Shown here: piece after piece, positions 29,666 to 40,100 of the stretch
How the letters are laid out: each line of letters starts with the position of its first letter
Numbering within the stretch: position 1 is the stretch's first letter
From: Botryococcus braunii
Taxonomy: Eukaryota; Chlorophyta; Trebouxiophyceae
Assembly: GCA_002005505.1 (NCBI GenBank)
Contig: KV908442.1
Span: forward strand, 408,866 to 449,315
Reading direction: 5' to 3'
DNA: 40,450 bases
Translations under genes and position numbers: made by a program
The notes under the pieces: generated by a model
Told to the model about the DNA's origin: nothing
Database searches by the model: none
What the model saw: only the letters and a program-made list of their open reading frames with translations

Positions 29666-29881
29666 TTAATCTTTGTGAGGGTGAAGGGAACACAGCTTCA
29701 CCTTCAGGACACTGAGGTACAGGCTGGAGGACGCTGCCAGCATCGCGAGCATTGTGAGCCGCAGCCTAAAGATGATCGTCCTGACCTTGTCATGAGGCAG
29801 CTCTGGTGGAGGCGCAGTCTGGGACTGAGGTACAGGCTGGAGGAGGGCGCTCCTCCACCGGGTTCTCCGCTGGGGCGCCAT
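29666..29881 (-). pseudogene. Truncated F-box-like gene, copy 2
   Basis: From the ATG at 29881 (MAPQRRTRWRSALLQ) through an F-box-like segment (LPHDKVRTIIF, then AASSSLYLSVLK) to the same break codon as the fragments at 4405-4677 and 6641-6937, followed by GTGAAGC and a stop soon after. Only the N-terminal 60 or so family residues are present. Confidence 0.6.
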
Positions 29882-30881
29882 CTTCTGCAGGTACAGACAC
29901 CTTCTTAACCTCCCTCTAATCCTCACAAGGACACCTCTCCCTCTCAAGCTTGGCACATTAGGAAGTTTTGCCATATGACCCAAAAATGCATTATGCACCC
30001 ACGGGCCCCCACAAGCTTCCAAAAGCCAAAGTTGCAAGCGGAAAAACAAGGACTGCCAAAAAGGAAGAGTCGAAGATCATGAACTCGCAACATACGTTTG
30101 ATAGATGCAACAAATGTATACTTTTGATTAACACGTAGGTCAAGGGGGAACCTCGTGTTATCAAGGTCTCAGCCATGAAGACTCAAAAGAGACAATCTAT
30201 GTGTCACACATGATAGGCGCGGGAAGGACGTTGAAGAGCCTATCACCTGGGACACTGCCAAATGCTCCAGCAATGAACCGAACAGTTTCGGGTACTACCC
30301 ATCACAAATTCTGCTCACGTACATATTTCACAAGCCAGGGGCTCTAAAAACTGAACACCTGATTAAGATCAAAAGCCATCGTGCCCCCCAAACTTGCTTT
30401 ACCGCCTTACAGGCCAACTTCCTGCCGTACACGACATACCGCAGGCCTTACTCAGACGTTAGCTTGGACGAAGGAAATATTTCGGTACATGTAAGCTCAA
30501 CGGGTTCAGCAACAGCAGTTTGCATCAAGAGACCCACCAGACCTCCCGATCGGATACGGATTCTCCCCGTGACGAGCTCGGTGGCGGCGTCGATCTGCGT
30601 TCCTACCACCTCAAGCCCCTGCGAACGATAACGGAGGCTAAAACCTTTCAACACTGGAGGAGGAGAGATGTCATGTAAGATGCAAGATCCTCCGGAGTCC
30701 TTCCCGTCTGGCTGCACCGACTTGTCCGGAGTCCTGACGAGTGGACCATTGGCAGTGGACCAATGGTAGTGGTGTAGTGGTATACTAGGATGTCATGATC
30801 ATTCTATCGACAGAGGGAGACACCTGGGCATTGCTCATCACCAGAGGATTTGCACGAGGTTCTCCTTGAAGCTCGTTGGTG

Positions 30882-31098
30882 TAGAAAAACGAAGATGGGG
30901 GCGAGAGCCCTAAACTCCCACCCCGCTACTCCCAGGGGTTTGACCCGGCAGAGTTACTAATAAGGAAAACCCCCCCATCCCAGCAAGAGAATATCACATG
31001 GGTTCCATACGGACGTTCAACCCCCCCCCCCCCCCCCTCCCTTCCAATTTAGCTGGACACCTAAAAAACTACCCCCTCCCCTCCCCTCCCCTCCCCTC
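30882..31098. mobile_element. Insertion at the centre of palindrome copy 2
   Basis: 217 bp flanked by an exact 18-bp direct repeat (CCTTGAAGCTCGTTGGTG at 30864-30881 and 31099-31116). Copy 1 has this site only once (near 5669), so the repeat looks like a target-site duplication. The insert has C-rich runs, including (CCCCT)n at its right end, and no frame. A SINE-like or other target-primed insertion, or a filler from double-strand break repair, would fit. Confidence 0.5.
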
Positions 31099-32091
31099 CC
31101 TTGAAGCTCGTTGGTGAAGATGTACGGCAGCAACATAATATGTACGGGTTATAATTCTGCCGTACGTATTGTACTGCCGGGCAAGTGAAGAACATATGAT
31201 GCTCTTCACCTAACGAGCTCTAAGGAGAACCTCGTGCAGAATCCTCTGGTGATGAGGATCGCCCTGGTGTCCACCTCTATCGATAGAATGGTCATGACAC
31301 CCTACTCTACCACTGCCGTTGGACCACTAGTACTAGTCAGGGCTGAGGACGAATCGGTGCTCGAGATGGGACAGGAGTCCTGAGCATCTTGCATCTAACG
31401 AAGAATCTCCCTTCAACCAAAGTTAAAATTTGTTGGCATCTGTTGTCGTGGGCAAGGGCTGAGGCGGTAGCAGCATAGATCGACCCCGCCGCCGAGCTTG
31501 TCAAGGGGAGAACGTCAACCGGCTTGGAAGATCTCGTGGGTGTCGTAATTCAAAGTTCTTTTTCTGAAGCCTTTGAGAAACATAGCGTCTACTGTAACGT
31601 GTGAGTATCGCTTGCGGTATGTCTTGTACGGCAGAAAGTTGGCCTGCCAGGTGGTAACGAAAGCTTGGGGTACACGATGGCCATCATCTTCGTGAGGTGG
31701 TTCATGTGTTCTTGAAGCCCCTGGCTTGCGAAGTCTCTCCGTAGCCAGAACTTGTGACGGGTACTAACCGAAACTGTTCGGCGCATTGCTGAACATCTTG
31801 CAGGTGTCCCAGGTGACAGGCTCTTTCAACTTCTTCCCACGCATGTCATGTGTGACCCAAAGATTGTCTCTTTTGAGTCGTCATGGGTGGGATCTCAGTA
31901 ATACGAGGCTTTCCCATGACCCACCTGTTCATCAAAAGTGTACATCAGCGAATGTCTTGATGTGTTTATCAAACAGTAGGTTGCGAGTTCATTACCTCTG
32001 TTTCTTTACAATTTGGCAATCCTTGTTTTTCCTCTTGCAACTGTGGCTTATGGAACCTTGTGAAGGACATGGATGCGCACACATTCGGGCT

Positions 32092-32099
32092 TGCGCGCG

Positions 32100-32186
<87 letters not shown>

Positions 32187-32224
32187 GCACGCACCCACGC
32201 ACGCGCGCGCGCATGCACGCACGC

Positions 32225-32256
<32 letters not shown>

Positions 32257-32312
32257 GCGCACGCACGCACGCGCGCACGCACGCACGCGCGCGCGCACGC
32301 ACGCACGCATGT
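32092..32312. repeat. (CA)n then (GCAC)n array
   Basis: About 80 bp of CA followed by about 130 bp of GCAC and CGCG steps. It truncates the right arm of palindrome copy 2. Frames here read Thr-His-Ala-Arg repeats and are not genes. Confidence 0.9.
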
Positions 32313-32415
32313 CCGCACGCACGTATCCGCTCATACATTCATTCAGTGGGTTTACCATATGACACACATTCAGTTGGTTCACCACATGTGATAGTGCTCG
32401 AGGCTCTTCCATGAC

Positions 32416-32980
32416 TTAAACATGAAGAACGGAAAAGCCGGAACAACCCGAAACCATCCCCCAGGCCGGAAGGGACTTGAGTGTACAGCGGAAGAACGGA
32501 ACAACTGGAAACACCCCCCCCCCCAACAAGGCCCCAAAGGACTTAACAGTACTTAACAGCACTAGTGTATAGCGGATAAGCGGAAAAACCTGAAACATCC
32601 CCCCTAGACCCCAAGGGTTCTAATAAACAGCAGAAGAACGGAACAAACGGAAAGCAAACCCCCCCCCCCCCCGGGGGGGTGGCTCTAAGGCCCCAAAGAA
32701 CTTAAGTGTACAGCGGAAGAATGGAACAAAGGGAAATGCCCCCACCCCCCCCACCCCCCCCCCCCCCACCCCAATTTAGGTTCCGCGGGATTGGAGTGTA
32801 CAGTGGAAGAACGGAACAACCGGTAAACACCCCCCCCCCTTGAATATACAGCAGATGGCACTAAAGGCTTATAAAGGAAACGGAAGCTTCCTCGCTTAAG
32901 ACTTTTAGCGGAATAGCAGAAGAACTATATGTTTCGTTGGCATTCTCTCACAAATTCTCCGCATATCATTGGAAGTCCAT
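32416..32980. repeat. C-tract minisatellite, copy 2, with conserved tail
   Basis: About six units of the array described at 181-980, in the same orientation, followed by the same tail (AGCAGATGGCACTAAAGGCT, then ATTCTCTCACAAA). Similarity ends at CTCCGCAT (32963), where the two copies part. Confidence 0.8.
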
Positions 32981-33085
32981 ACGAGCATTGGAAGGAGTTG
33001 GCACTGAGCAATCTTTACACATACCGTCCCAGCCGTTTAGAAATTGCTACACGCATTGCGAAAGACTCTCAATTAACGTGCATTG

Positions 33086-33090
33086 CTACT
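33086..33090. repeat. Target-site duplication, left
   Basis: CTACT directly before the left LTR; the same five bases follow the right LTR at 39820-39824. Five base pairs is the usual length for Ty1/copia insertions. Confidence 0.85.
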
Positions 33091-33458
33091 TGTAAAAGGT
33101 TATGGGCAGTGGCGTATCCTGTAAGCAAGCAGACAGGTCGTGAGTTCGTGCCTCTCCAGCTACAGTCCAAGACGACTGTCTGCTCTTTAGACACATGCAA
33201 CTGAGTGAACAAGACTGGCATCCTTATGTGCCCAATATCTTTCCAAACCAGTTGCTCGACTGTGCGGTGATTGCAGCTTTAATAGTCCTTTCACACTAAC
33301 GCGTAATCTAGATCAGATTGTACCTTATGTTCGAAAGCGTTCACAATCTAACGTGTCTCAAGATACCTTATGTTCTCAATGGACCCATATCCTAATAGTG
33401 CACACCTGAAGATCACCCAAAGCACAAGGCATTCAATAATAGTGTTCAGAACTCAACA
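33091..33458 (-). repeat. 3' LTR of the copia element
   Basis: 368 bp, bounded by TG and CA (plus strand TGTAAAAGG...CTCAACA). Directly right of it on the plus strand, at 33459-33468, is CTTCCCCTTG, that is, the polypurine tract CAAGGGGAAG on the coding strand. Confidence 0.88.
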
Positions 33459-33478
33459 CTTCCCCTTGCCTGCATGCT

Positions 33479-35059
33479 TCATGTGTATCTTCTCAAACCT
33501 AGTGAATCACGATGACCAACAAACACGGGCTTAGCAAGTGGCTTGGTCATAATGTCAGCCACATTGCGAGCAGATTCCACATAGAGGATATCTGCCTGCC
33601 CAACTGCCATAGCTTCCCTAGCATAGTGGAAGCTTAATGCAATATGCTTTGTGAATTTGGAATAAAGGGGGTTCCGTAAATTGGAAATGCATCCTTGGTT
33701 GTCACAGAAAATCTTGACCCTCCAAGGTGCAGCCCCTATCTCTTCCAAGAAGCCCCTAAGCCAGTTGGCTTCCTTCGCAATATGGCCGGCTGCCATAAAC
33801 TCGGCTTGCACAGTTGAGGTAGCAACTGAGCTCTGCTTCTTGCTTCCCCACACCACGGCACTACCATAGACTGATAGAACATAGCCAGTGGTGGAATACC
33901 TGTGGTCCAGGTCCCCAGCATAGTCGGCATCAACATAGCCTTCTAGCTCAGGCCCCTTTCCACCCAGCGTAAGAGCTAATTCTCTGGTATCTCTCAAATA
34001 CTTCAGCACTCTAATGGCCTCATTCCAGTGTGAAGTAGTGGGTGTCATTCTATACCTTGACAACACTCCAACAGCCTGTGAAATGTCAGGCCGTGTTGTA
34101 TTGGCAATGTATAACAACGATCCAACCAACTCACAATATCGATGACCAGGTGGCAGAGGGGTACCTGCCCCATGTGACGTACCATCAGAGGACTCGGGTC
34201 TACTACTAACCACGAAGTCCTTGGACATGGGGGTATCAACCACACGCCCATCATCAGCAACGCCAAACTTCTCCACAAGAGCGTCGATCTTGGGAGTGCA
34301 ACTCATGGAAATAGTGCCCTGAACTCTATTGCGTAGGACCTGACACCCCAGGAAATCATGCACCTCTCCTAGATCATGAATGGTAAAGTCCTTCTTCAGA
34401 AGTTCCTTTCCCCACTCAATCTCTGAAATCACTCGAGCAACAATGAGGAGGTCGTCCACATAGACCAGAATGAATGAAAGGTTGCCATCAGGGGCCCTCC
34501 TGATGTACACCCCTGCATCACTCTTGCAGACACTATACCCCATGACACTAAGCTTGTCATTCAGGGTCTTGTGCCAGGCCCTAGGGGCTTGCTTAAGGCC
34601 ATATAATGCCTTCCTCAGTTTACACACTACTCTTGTGTTGCCATTCTCAAAGCCTGAAGGCTGAGTCACAAATACTTCCTCCTCCAATTCCCCATTAAGA
34701 AAGGCAGTCTTGATATCCACTTGGTGGATCTCAAGATTCTGTGTGGCAGCTACTGCCAGTACAGCCCTCCTTGCCCCATAGCTGCTGGTGGGTGCAAATA
34801 CCTCCCCAACATCTATCCTAGGGATCTGCCTACACCCCTGGGCAACCAATCTCGCTTTAAATCGAGTAACATTCCCATGTGCATCATTCTTAGTGGAGAA
34901 GATCCAATGGACAGGAATCACTTTCTGTCCATGTGGCCTATCCACATATTCTAGAACCTCATGGGTATCAAGGGAATCCATCTCTTCCCTCATTGCTTGT
35001 TGCCAAAAATCCCACTGAGGGGAGCATTGGGCTTCCCTCAGGTTAGATGGCACATGCAC
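33479..35059 (-). pseudogene. copia pol: reverse transcriptase and RNase H
   Basis: An open frame of 526 residues ending in TGA, the true end of the polyprotein. The reverse transcriptase starts near residue 40 (VIPVHWIFSTK, FKARLVAQG), with QVDIKTAFLNG at 113-123, LYGLKQAPRAWHK at 152-164 and the catalytic YVDD at 200-203. RNase H starts with YVDADYAGD at 375-383 and includes WGSKKQSSVATSTVQAEF, FCDNQGC and a C-terminal HIALSFHYAREA and DIMTKPL. This part is intact; only its connection to the upstream frame is broken by stops at 35302-35150. The frame's first residue is a GTG inside the polyprotein, not a real start. Confidence 0.92.
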
Positions 35060-36454
35060 CTTTCCCAGCTTGACATAAGGTACATTCTGTACCTTATGCT
35101 GAGACTCTACAGTACTGTCAGCACTCTAGGGACTGTGGTCTTTTATATCCCTCTGATCCTGGCTCCTAGAATAAGGTACATTTTGTACCTTATGTTGAGA
35201 CCCGGCAGTACAGCCAGAACTGCCAGATCCCTTTCCAACTCTCTCTCTCTCTTGGACTGCCAGATTCATGCACTCGACCGTTACAATCTCTCACCTTTCT
35301 CAATGCAGGTGGAAGAAACAGCTCTCTCTCTCTCTCCTGGACTCACACCTAGGTACACTACTCTGACTTTCTTGAGCTGCGCCTATTGTGTCAGAATGCA
35401 CCCCATAAGCATGATTGGCTCCCAGCTCAATTTGGCTATATGCTTCCCCTGCTGCTGGCACTTCTAGCCCACTACTCTCCTCGCTAACATCTTCTCCAAG
35501 CATAGCCTCCCCTGTCTCAACCTGCCTCTGCAAATCAGGGAGACCTACCAAGGGTGGCTCACTCACAAGTACCTGGCCTGAGCTAGGGTCATGCATGGGG
35601 ACCCCTACTGTGTCCCTCCTAGCCTGGCGGTGTTCGTAGCGTTGATCCCTTGTGAGGGTGGTTCCTGGGGGAAGTCTATGTTGAGACTTCCCCTGGAACC
35701 TGACCCCCTCATGCACTTTCTACAGTTTGTCCAGTTGCGATTGCGCTTCAGCACCCCCCCGAGCTAAATTTTGAAGATGTCCCAGCACTGACCAGGACTG
35801 CTGTGAGGTCCCTGATGTGGCAAGGGAACCATCCTGGCTGCTGGGGACTCCAGCCACAGGTCCGACTGAGCTCCTCAACCTGCTGTGGTCCTCTGGAGAG
35901 CTGGCAGTGGTAGCAGGAGATCCAGTGGGATTGGGCTCCACCACTGGGTCATCCTCTGCTTCCCAAAAATTCACGGGAATGGCTGTTGGTGAGCTAGGGA
36001 CACTTGAATTACCTCCCCTGCCATGCGAGGATGCTCCTGAGAGCCATTGAGGGGATCCAGGTTGCACCTAAGACATACCCACTCTCTCTCCCCCTCTCAA
36101 ATGCTCAAGGAATGTAACGTCCTTGCTCTCTTTCCATACACCATTGCCTACGTACACTCTATAGGCCTTAGACTGTGGGCAATACCCAGTGAACATGCCT
36201 GGAATGGTCTTTGGTCCAAATACAGACCGCTGACCTGGGGGAATGTGAACATGTGCCACACAGCCCCATGTGCGCAAGGAAGCAACATCAGGCTTTACCC
36301 CATAGAACATCTCAGTAGGGGTCAGAGGCCTGCCTGTGGTGGGGCCCACGTTGTAAAGCAGGGTGGCAGACTCCAGTGCCTCCTTCCACAAGGAAGGGTC
36401 TGCTGCAGCGTGCACCAACAGGGTCCTTGTGCGCTCCTTCAGAGTCCGATTCAT
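35060..36454 (-). pseudogene. copia pol: integrase end and linker, with stops
   Basis: Continues the integrase after the frameshift (MNRTLKERTR, SLWKEALESA, GRPLTPTEMFYGVKP, CVAHVHIP), followed by a long S/P/G-rich linker of the kind found between integrase and reverse transcriptase in Ty1/copia. The frame is interrupted by TAG at 36068-36070, TAG at 35717-35719, TGA at about 35300 and 35291, and TAG near 35153, always returning to the same frame. Near the end, two palindromic ATAAGGTACA segments (35075-35097 and 35171-35193) repeat a KVQNVPY peptide. Confidence 0.85.
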
Positions 36455-38151
36455 GCGCTCAACAAGTCCATTTTGCTGAGGCGTGGATGGAGCTGAGGTC
36501 TCCAGTTTAGTGCCCTGCTGAGCACAAATTCTTTGAACTGCTTATTCAGATTTTCTGTCCCTCTATCAGATCTCACACACTTCACCACTTTCTCATGAAA
36601 TGTCTGCCAGTACTTCAAGAGCTCAATGAGGGCCTTGGGAATGACTTCTTTTGACTTCACTGCCAAGGAGGCTATCAGATGAGATTTTTCATCAACCACA
36701 GTAACCCAAAACCGCTCTCCCGTGATGGGAGCTGGTGAAATGGGCCCCACAGTATCCACGTGCACTCGATCTAACACACTCTCTGCAGGTCTGGATGAAG
36801 CTGGAAAGGGGGGGGGGCGAGAATGCTTCCCTTGTATGCATGACTCACACTGGGGAGGACACTCTGAGCATGGAGCAAGGGACACATGGATTCCAGTTAC
36901 CAGGTCTTCGTTGTCCAACCTTGTCATATTCTTAACACCAGGATGACCCAACCTTGCATGCCACAGTAGTCTATCTATACACACATGTCCTTTCCTAGCA
37001 TGATACGAGGCAGCATGAGGACTGGACTGTGGCTGCGCAGTATGCTGCCTCTTGACTGGACACACCCATTCTAAAAAGAATAGCCCTCGCTCTCTGGCTC
37101 TCTGACCAGACCAGCTTGCTGGGCCTTTCATGGTCGTGTACCCACCTGTACTATCAGTGAGGAATGACGCTCCATCCTGAATGGCTCCTGTGACAGAAAT
37201 CAGATTAGTGTGCGCAGTGGGCACACACTGCACATTATGCGGCCAAAACGCCTCTTGTCTGGCATTGACCAGACATACAGACCCAGTTGCAACTATCCCT
37301 CCTTTGGCGTCAGAAGTGGCCAAGTGAAGAGGGAGGGGTTGGGCATGCATTACTGGGTTGTGTAGTAACGACAGATCATTTACAAGGTGCACCGATGCAC
37401 CACTATCTATCAGCCACGAGGTACTGCAAGCCCCATGGGGCGTAGAGGTAAGCACATTCAACGAAATGAACATAGGCTCACCAGCACCTGGAGGAGGTGG
37501 TGGTGGGAGATGCCAGCCTGGGAAGAAATGCTGGCATGGGAAGATAGTGGACACGGATCCAGCAGCATGTGAGGTTGACACAGGAGGGCCTCCTCTGGAT
37601 TGGCCCGCATCCCACCAGCTGGCTTGTTGCTGAGGAGCTCCAGGGCCCCACCACGCAGCCGGGCCAGCACTTGCAGCCTGCATTGTGCCTTGCAGGGCTT
37701 GCAGCCTCTTCAGATCCAGGCACTCGCCCCAGAAATGCCCCTTCCTCTTACAGAAGTGACACGCCAGTTCCTCCTTTGGCCTCCTGCCACGTCCAGACCC
37801 TCGCCCCCTGCCTCCAGCGTTGTGTGCAGAAGGGCCATATGAGGCCTGGCCATCAGCAGGTGCTCCAGCTCCCACTCCTGGTGCAGCTCCAGCGCCCGGT
37901 GCAGCTCCAGTGCCTTGAGGAGGCCCAGGGATTCCACCCTGAGCTGGCACGACTGCTGCTGCTGCTGATGCTGTGACGTGCGCTGACTCTGCCAGTGGGA
38001 TATCCCGGTACTCCAAGTTCTGAATTGCAGTGAGGATCGTCTCCAGCATGTTGTAGGGGTCTGACTTGGCTGAGGTAATCGCCCAAGCGTCGTTCTGTAA
38101 GACTGCTGGTAGTCCCTTATACATATACTTGCAGATCTGGCGGTCGCCCAG
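36451..38151 (-). pseudogene. copia gag end, zinc knuckle, protease and integrase core
   Basis: One open frame, numbered here from the Met at 38124. It has a G/A/P-rich gag tail, then an R/G-rich stretch and a CX2CX4HX4C zinc knuckle (C122, C125, H130, C135). The aspartic protease motif LIDSGAS has its D at 240. The pre-integrase zinc site uses H389, H394, C426 and C429, and the integrase core has aspartates at 457 (HVDTVGP) and 520 (RSDRGTEN). The third integrase acidic residue lies after a frameshift: one G appears missing near residue 537 (about 36505-36516), and the shifted frame ends at 36451. The upstream end touches the TAG at 38152-38154, with no frame change. Confidence 0.9.
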
Positions 38152-38706
38152 CTAATGGTTGTTGGCTTCCAGGGAGGCAGCAATACTGATGACTCTGTGG
38201 CACCATTCTTGCACTGTCTCTCCCTTCACCATGCCTTGTTTGAGCACCTTGATCCACTTCTCGTTTATTTCCCTGTCCTTCCCTCCAGTGCAGCGGTCTG
38301 CCATCCACTGAATGAAGTCGAAAGCGCTCCCTCGCTGTTTGACTTCGTCCTGCCACATGGGTGGAACAAACTGCAAAATGAAATGTTTTACTGCTGCGTT
38401 CTCTGTAGTCTTAGGCATGGGTGTCTCCAACGCTCCCATCGCTCCCTTTTGCATGGCACAGGACTCCAGCTCTTCACGCCAGGCCCTGAAATTAGTGCGG
38501 TCGGCCTTCAGCTGCGTAGACATCTTGGGATTGGAGGAGTTCATTGTGTATGCATACGAACTGGCTGCAGTGCCTCCAGTGGTCTGTCCTGACTGTCCAG
38601 CTCCTAAGGAGGCTGTGCTGTTTCCTGCTGGTGTTGCCATAGTCCCTGTACTGCTGGGATTATTTCCAGAAACCTTGCTTTGAGACCGATTTTGAGGTCT
38701 GGTCAT
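38152..38706 (-). pseudogene. copia gag, N-terminal part
   Basis: 184 residues from the ATG at 38706 (MTRPQ) to a TAG at 38152-38154. An S/T/G-rich start is followed by the copia gag core (FRAWREELES, HFILQFVPPMWQDEVK, INEKWIKVLKQGM, VQEWCHRVISI). The stop is in frame with the downstream zinc knuckle and protease, and the residues after it (LGDRQICKYMYKGLP) clearly continue the gag domain. It is therefore either a nonsense mutation or a codon read through. Confidence 0.88.
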
Positions 38707-39086
38707 ACACTTCACTTCCTGTCACAGCGTTCAGCCTGACACAGCTGATCAAGCATAAACTTCCGGCGTACACCACAGCACTTCCAAGTATTCCACCCTT
38801 TCGAGGTCCAGCACGTAAACTTGTGTAACTTAACATGCAAAATGTTCTTCAGCAATTCCATCACCTGACCACCCGGACCTACTGACGGTCTCACGATAAC
38901 GACGACGGATGACAAACTCAGGTGCGAACTTCACGATAGAAACCTCCCAAGAGATTGAAGTCTCTGTAGGCAGGCCTTCTGAGTGAGTACTCAGTTGTTC
39001 CTTTGTTTCCTCTTCTTGCCGTCAGGTGAGTCTGTGAAAAACCCGGTAGAGATGCATCCTATGATGACATGCACTCCTGTCTGCCC

Positions 39087-39119
39087 TTGGCTCAGCTGGA
39101 AGGGCGTGGGCCCATAACC
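39087..39119 (-). other. Primer-binding site, internal initiator-Met tRNA type
   Basis: Directly next to the 5' LTR. The plus strand reads GGCTCAGCTGGAAGGGC, then GTGGGCCCATAACC. This resembles the D arm and anticodon arm (CAT anticodon) of an initiator tRNA-Met; the coding strand is thus complementary to it. Drosophila copia and its relatives prime with the 5' half of initiator tRNA-Met at this internal region, and the GGTTATGGGCCCA start is the same as I know from them. Confidence 0.75.
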
Positions 39120-39819
39120 TGTAAAAGGTTATGGGCAGTGGCGTATCCTGTAAGCAAGCAGACAGGTCGTGAGTTCGTGCCTCTCCAGCTACAGTCCAAG
39201 ACGACTGTCTGCTCTTTAGACACAAGCAACTGAGTGAACAAGACTGGAATCCTTATGTGCCCACTATCTTTCCAAACCAGTTCCATTACACGTTGATCTG
39301 TCAATGAGCATCTATACACGGATAAGCTCCTGACGGCCGAAAGCAAGTACCTTCCTATACTCAATCAAGACTCCGTCCCTTAGCTGTTTGGGAGACTTGA
39401 TTGTACACTAAGATGGTTCACTTACAAACAAGCAATCAAACATGAACACATTACCAATACACACTCTGCGTCACCGCACCTGTAAGCAAGCAGACAGGTC
39501 GTGAGTTCGTGCCTCTCCAGCTACAATCCAAAACGACTGTCTGCTCTTTAGACACATGCAACTGAGTGAACAAGATTGGCATCCTTATGTGCCCAATATC
39601 TTTCCAAACCAGTTGCTCGACTGTGCGGGGATTGCAGCTTTAATAGTCCTTTCACACTAACGCGTAATCTAGATCAGATTGTACCTTATGTTCGAAAGCG
39701 TTCACAATCTAACGTGTCTCAAGGTACCTTATGTTCTCAATGGACCCATATCCTAATAGTGCACACCTGAAGATCACCCAAAGCACAAGGCATTCAACAA
39801 TACTGTTCAGAACTCAACA
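39120..39819 (-). repeat. 5' LTR of the copia element, with internal duplication
   Basis: 700 bp against 368 bp for the 3' LTR. In plus-strand order it holds the 29-bp LTR end (39120-39148), a 134-bp LTR segment (39149-39282), 198 bp absent from the 3' LTR (39283-39480), and then the 134-bp segment again followed by the rest (39481-39819). The two 134-bp copies differ at several positions. Boundaries are set by the primer-binding site on one side and the CTACT duplication on the other. Confidence 0.8.
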
Positions 39820-39824
39820 CTACT
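39820..39824. repeat. Target-site duplication, right
   Basis: CTACT, the partner of 33086-33090. Confidence 0.85.
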
Positions 39825-40100
39825 CCTCTTGAAATAATCATCCATGCCTGTAAGGTAATCACATCTTACATGTATCCCTTAAATTCCTAATCGATGATGC
39901 ACTATAGTTCACTTGTGCACAAATTTGCACAAATTTTTAAAACGTGCTCCGGTACATCCCTAAAACCCTAACGCGCGTATAAGTGTTTTGTGGTTCAGCT
40001 AGAAAGGAAGAATACCTGCCACAATGGGTGAAATACTTGGTGTTGCAGCTTGACATTGAGGTGTGCATTTGCTCTTCGTGTTTTGGTAGGTGCAACATAC

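Larger units (their letters stand above)
26440..32075. repeat. Second, decayed copy of the palindrome
   Basis: Direct counterparts to copy 1: 26680-27990 (outer arm), 28000-28937 (F-box-like pseudogene), 29080-29400 (spacer block), 29666-29881 (truncated F-box-like fragment) and 29960-31960 (core). The centre is near 31145, with inverted blocks on both sides (CTCGTTGGTG / CACCTAACGAG; ATTCTATCGA / TCGATAGAAT). The right arm stops at about 32075, matching left-arm sequence near 30000, and then runs into a CA/GCAC array. The outward-facing right-arm genes are therefore missing. Insertions include about 90 bp near 27440-27520 (absent in copy 1) and one at the centre. Confidence 0.75.
33091..39819 (-). 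mobile_element. Ty1/copia LTR retrotransposon, disabled
   Basis: A 6.7-kb element on the minus strand, with LTRs at both ends, a 5-bp target duplication, a primer-binding site next to the 5' LTR, a polypurine tract next to the 3' LTR, and the domain order gag, protease, integrase, reverse transcriptase, RNase H that defines Ty1/copia. The coding sequence stays in one frame from gag to RNase H except for one single-base deletion (about 36505-36516). In-frame stops are at 38152 (TAG), 36068 (TAG), 35717 (TAG), 35153 (TAG) and two TGAs near 35293-35302. The comparable parts of the two LTRs differ at about seven of 339 positions by eye, so insertion is not ancient. It may still move in trans. Confidence 0.92.

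Noticed and set aside
31074..31100. Telomere-like (CCCCT)n run
   Set aside because: Only five units, internal, in a C-rich insertion; not the usual plant or algal telomere repeat (CCCTAAA or related).
32929..33204. Plus-strand frame of 91 residues at the left edge of the copia element
   Set aside because: It runs from the minisatellite tail into the LTR across the insertion boundary, so it cannot be an original gene; the part before the LTR is too short to judge.
33479..38706. Host gene with reverse-transcriptase domain
   Set aside because: LTRs, target duplication, PBS, PPT and the gag-PR-INT-RT-RH order identify a Ty1/copia element.
39087..39119. tRNA gene with CAT anticodon
   Set aside because: Only the D-arm and anticodon-arm half is present; no T arm or acceptor stem. 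Its place beside the LTR fits a primer-binding site.
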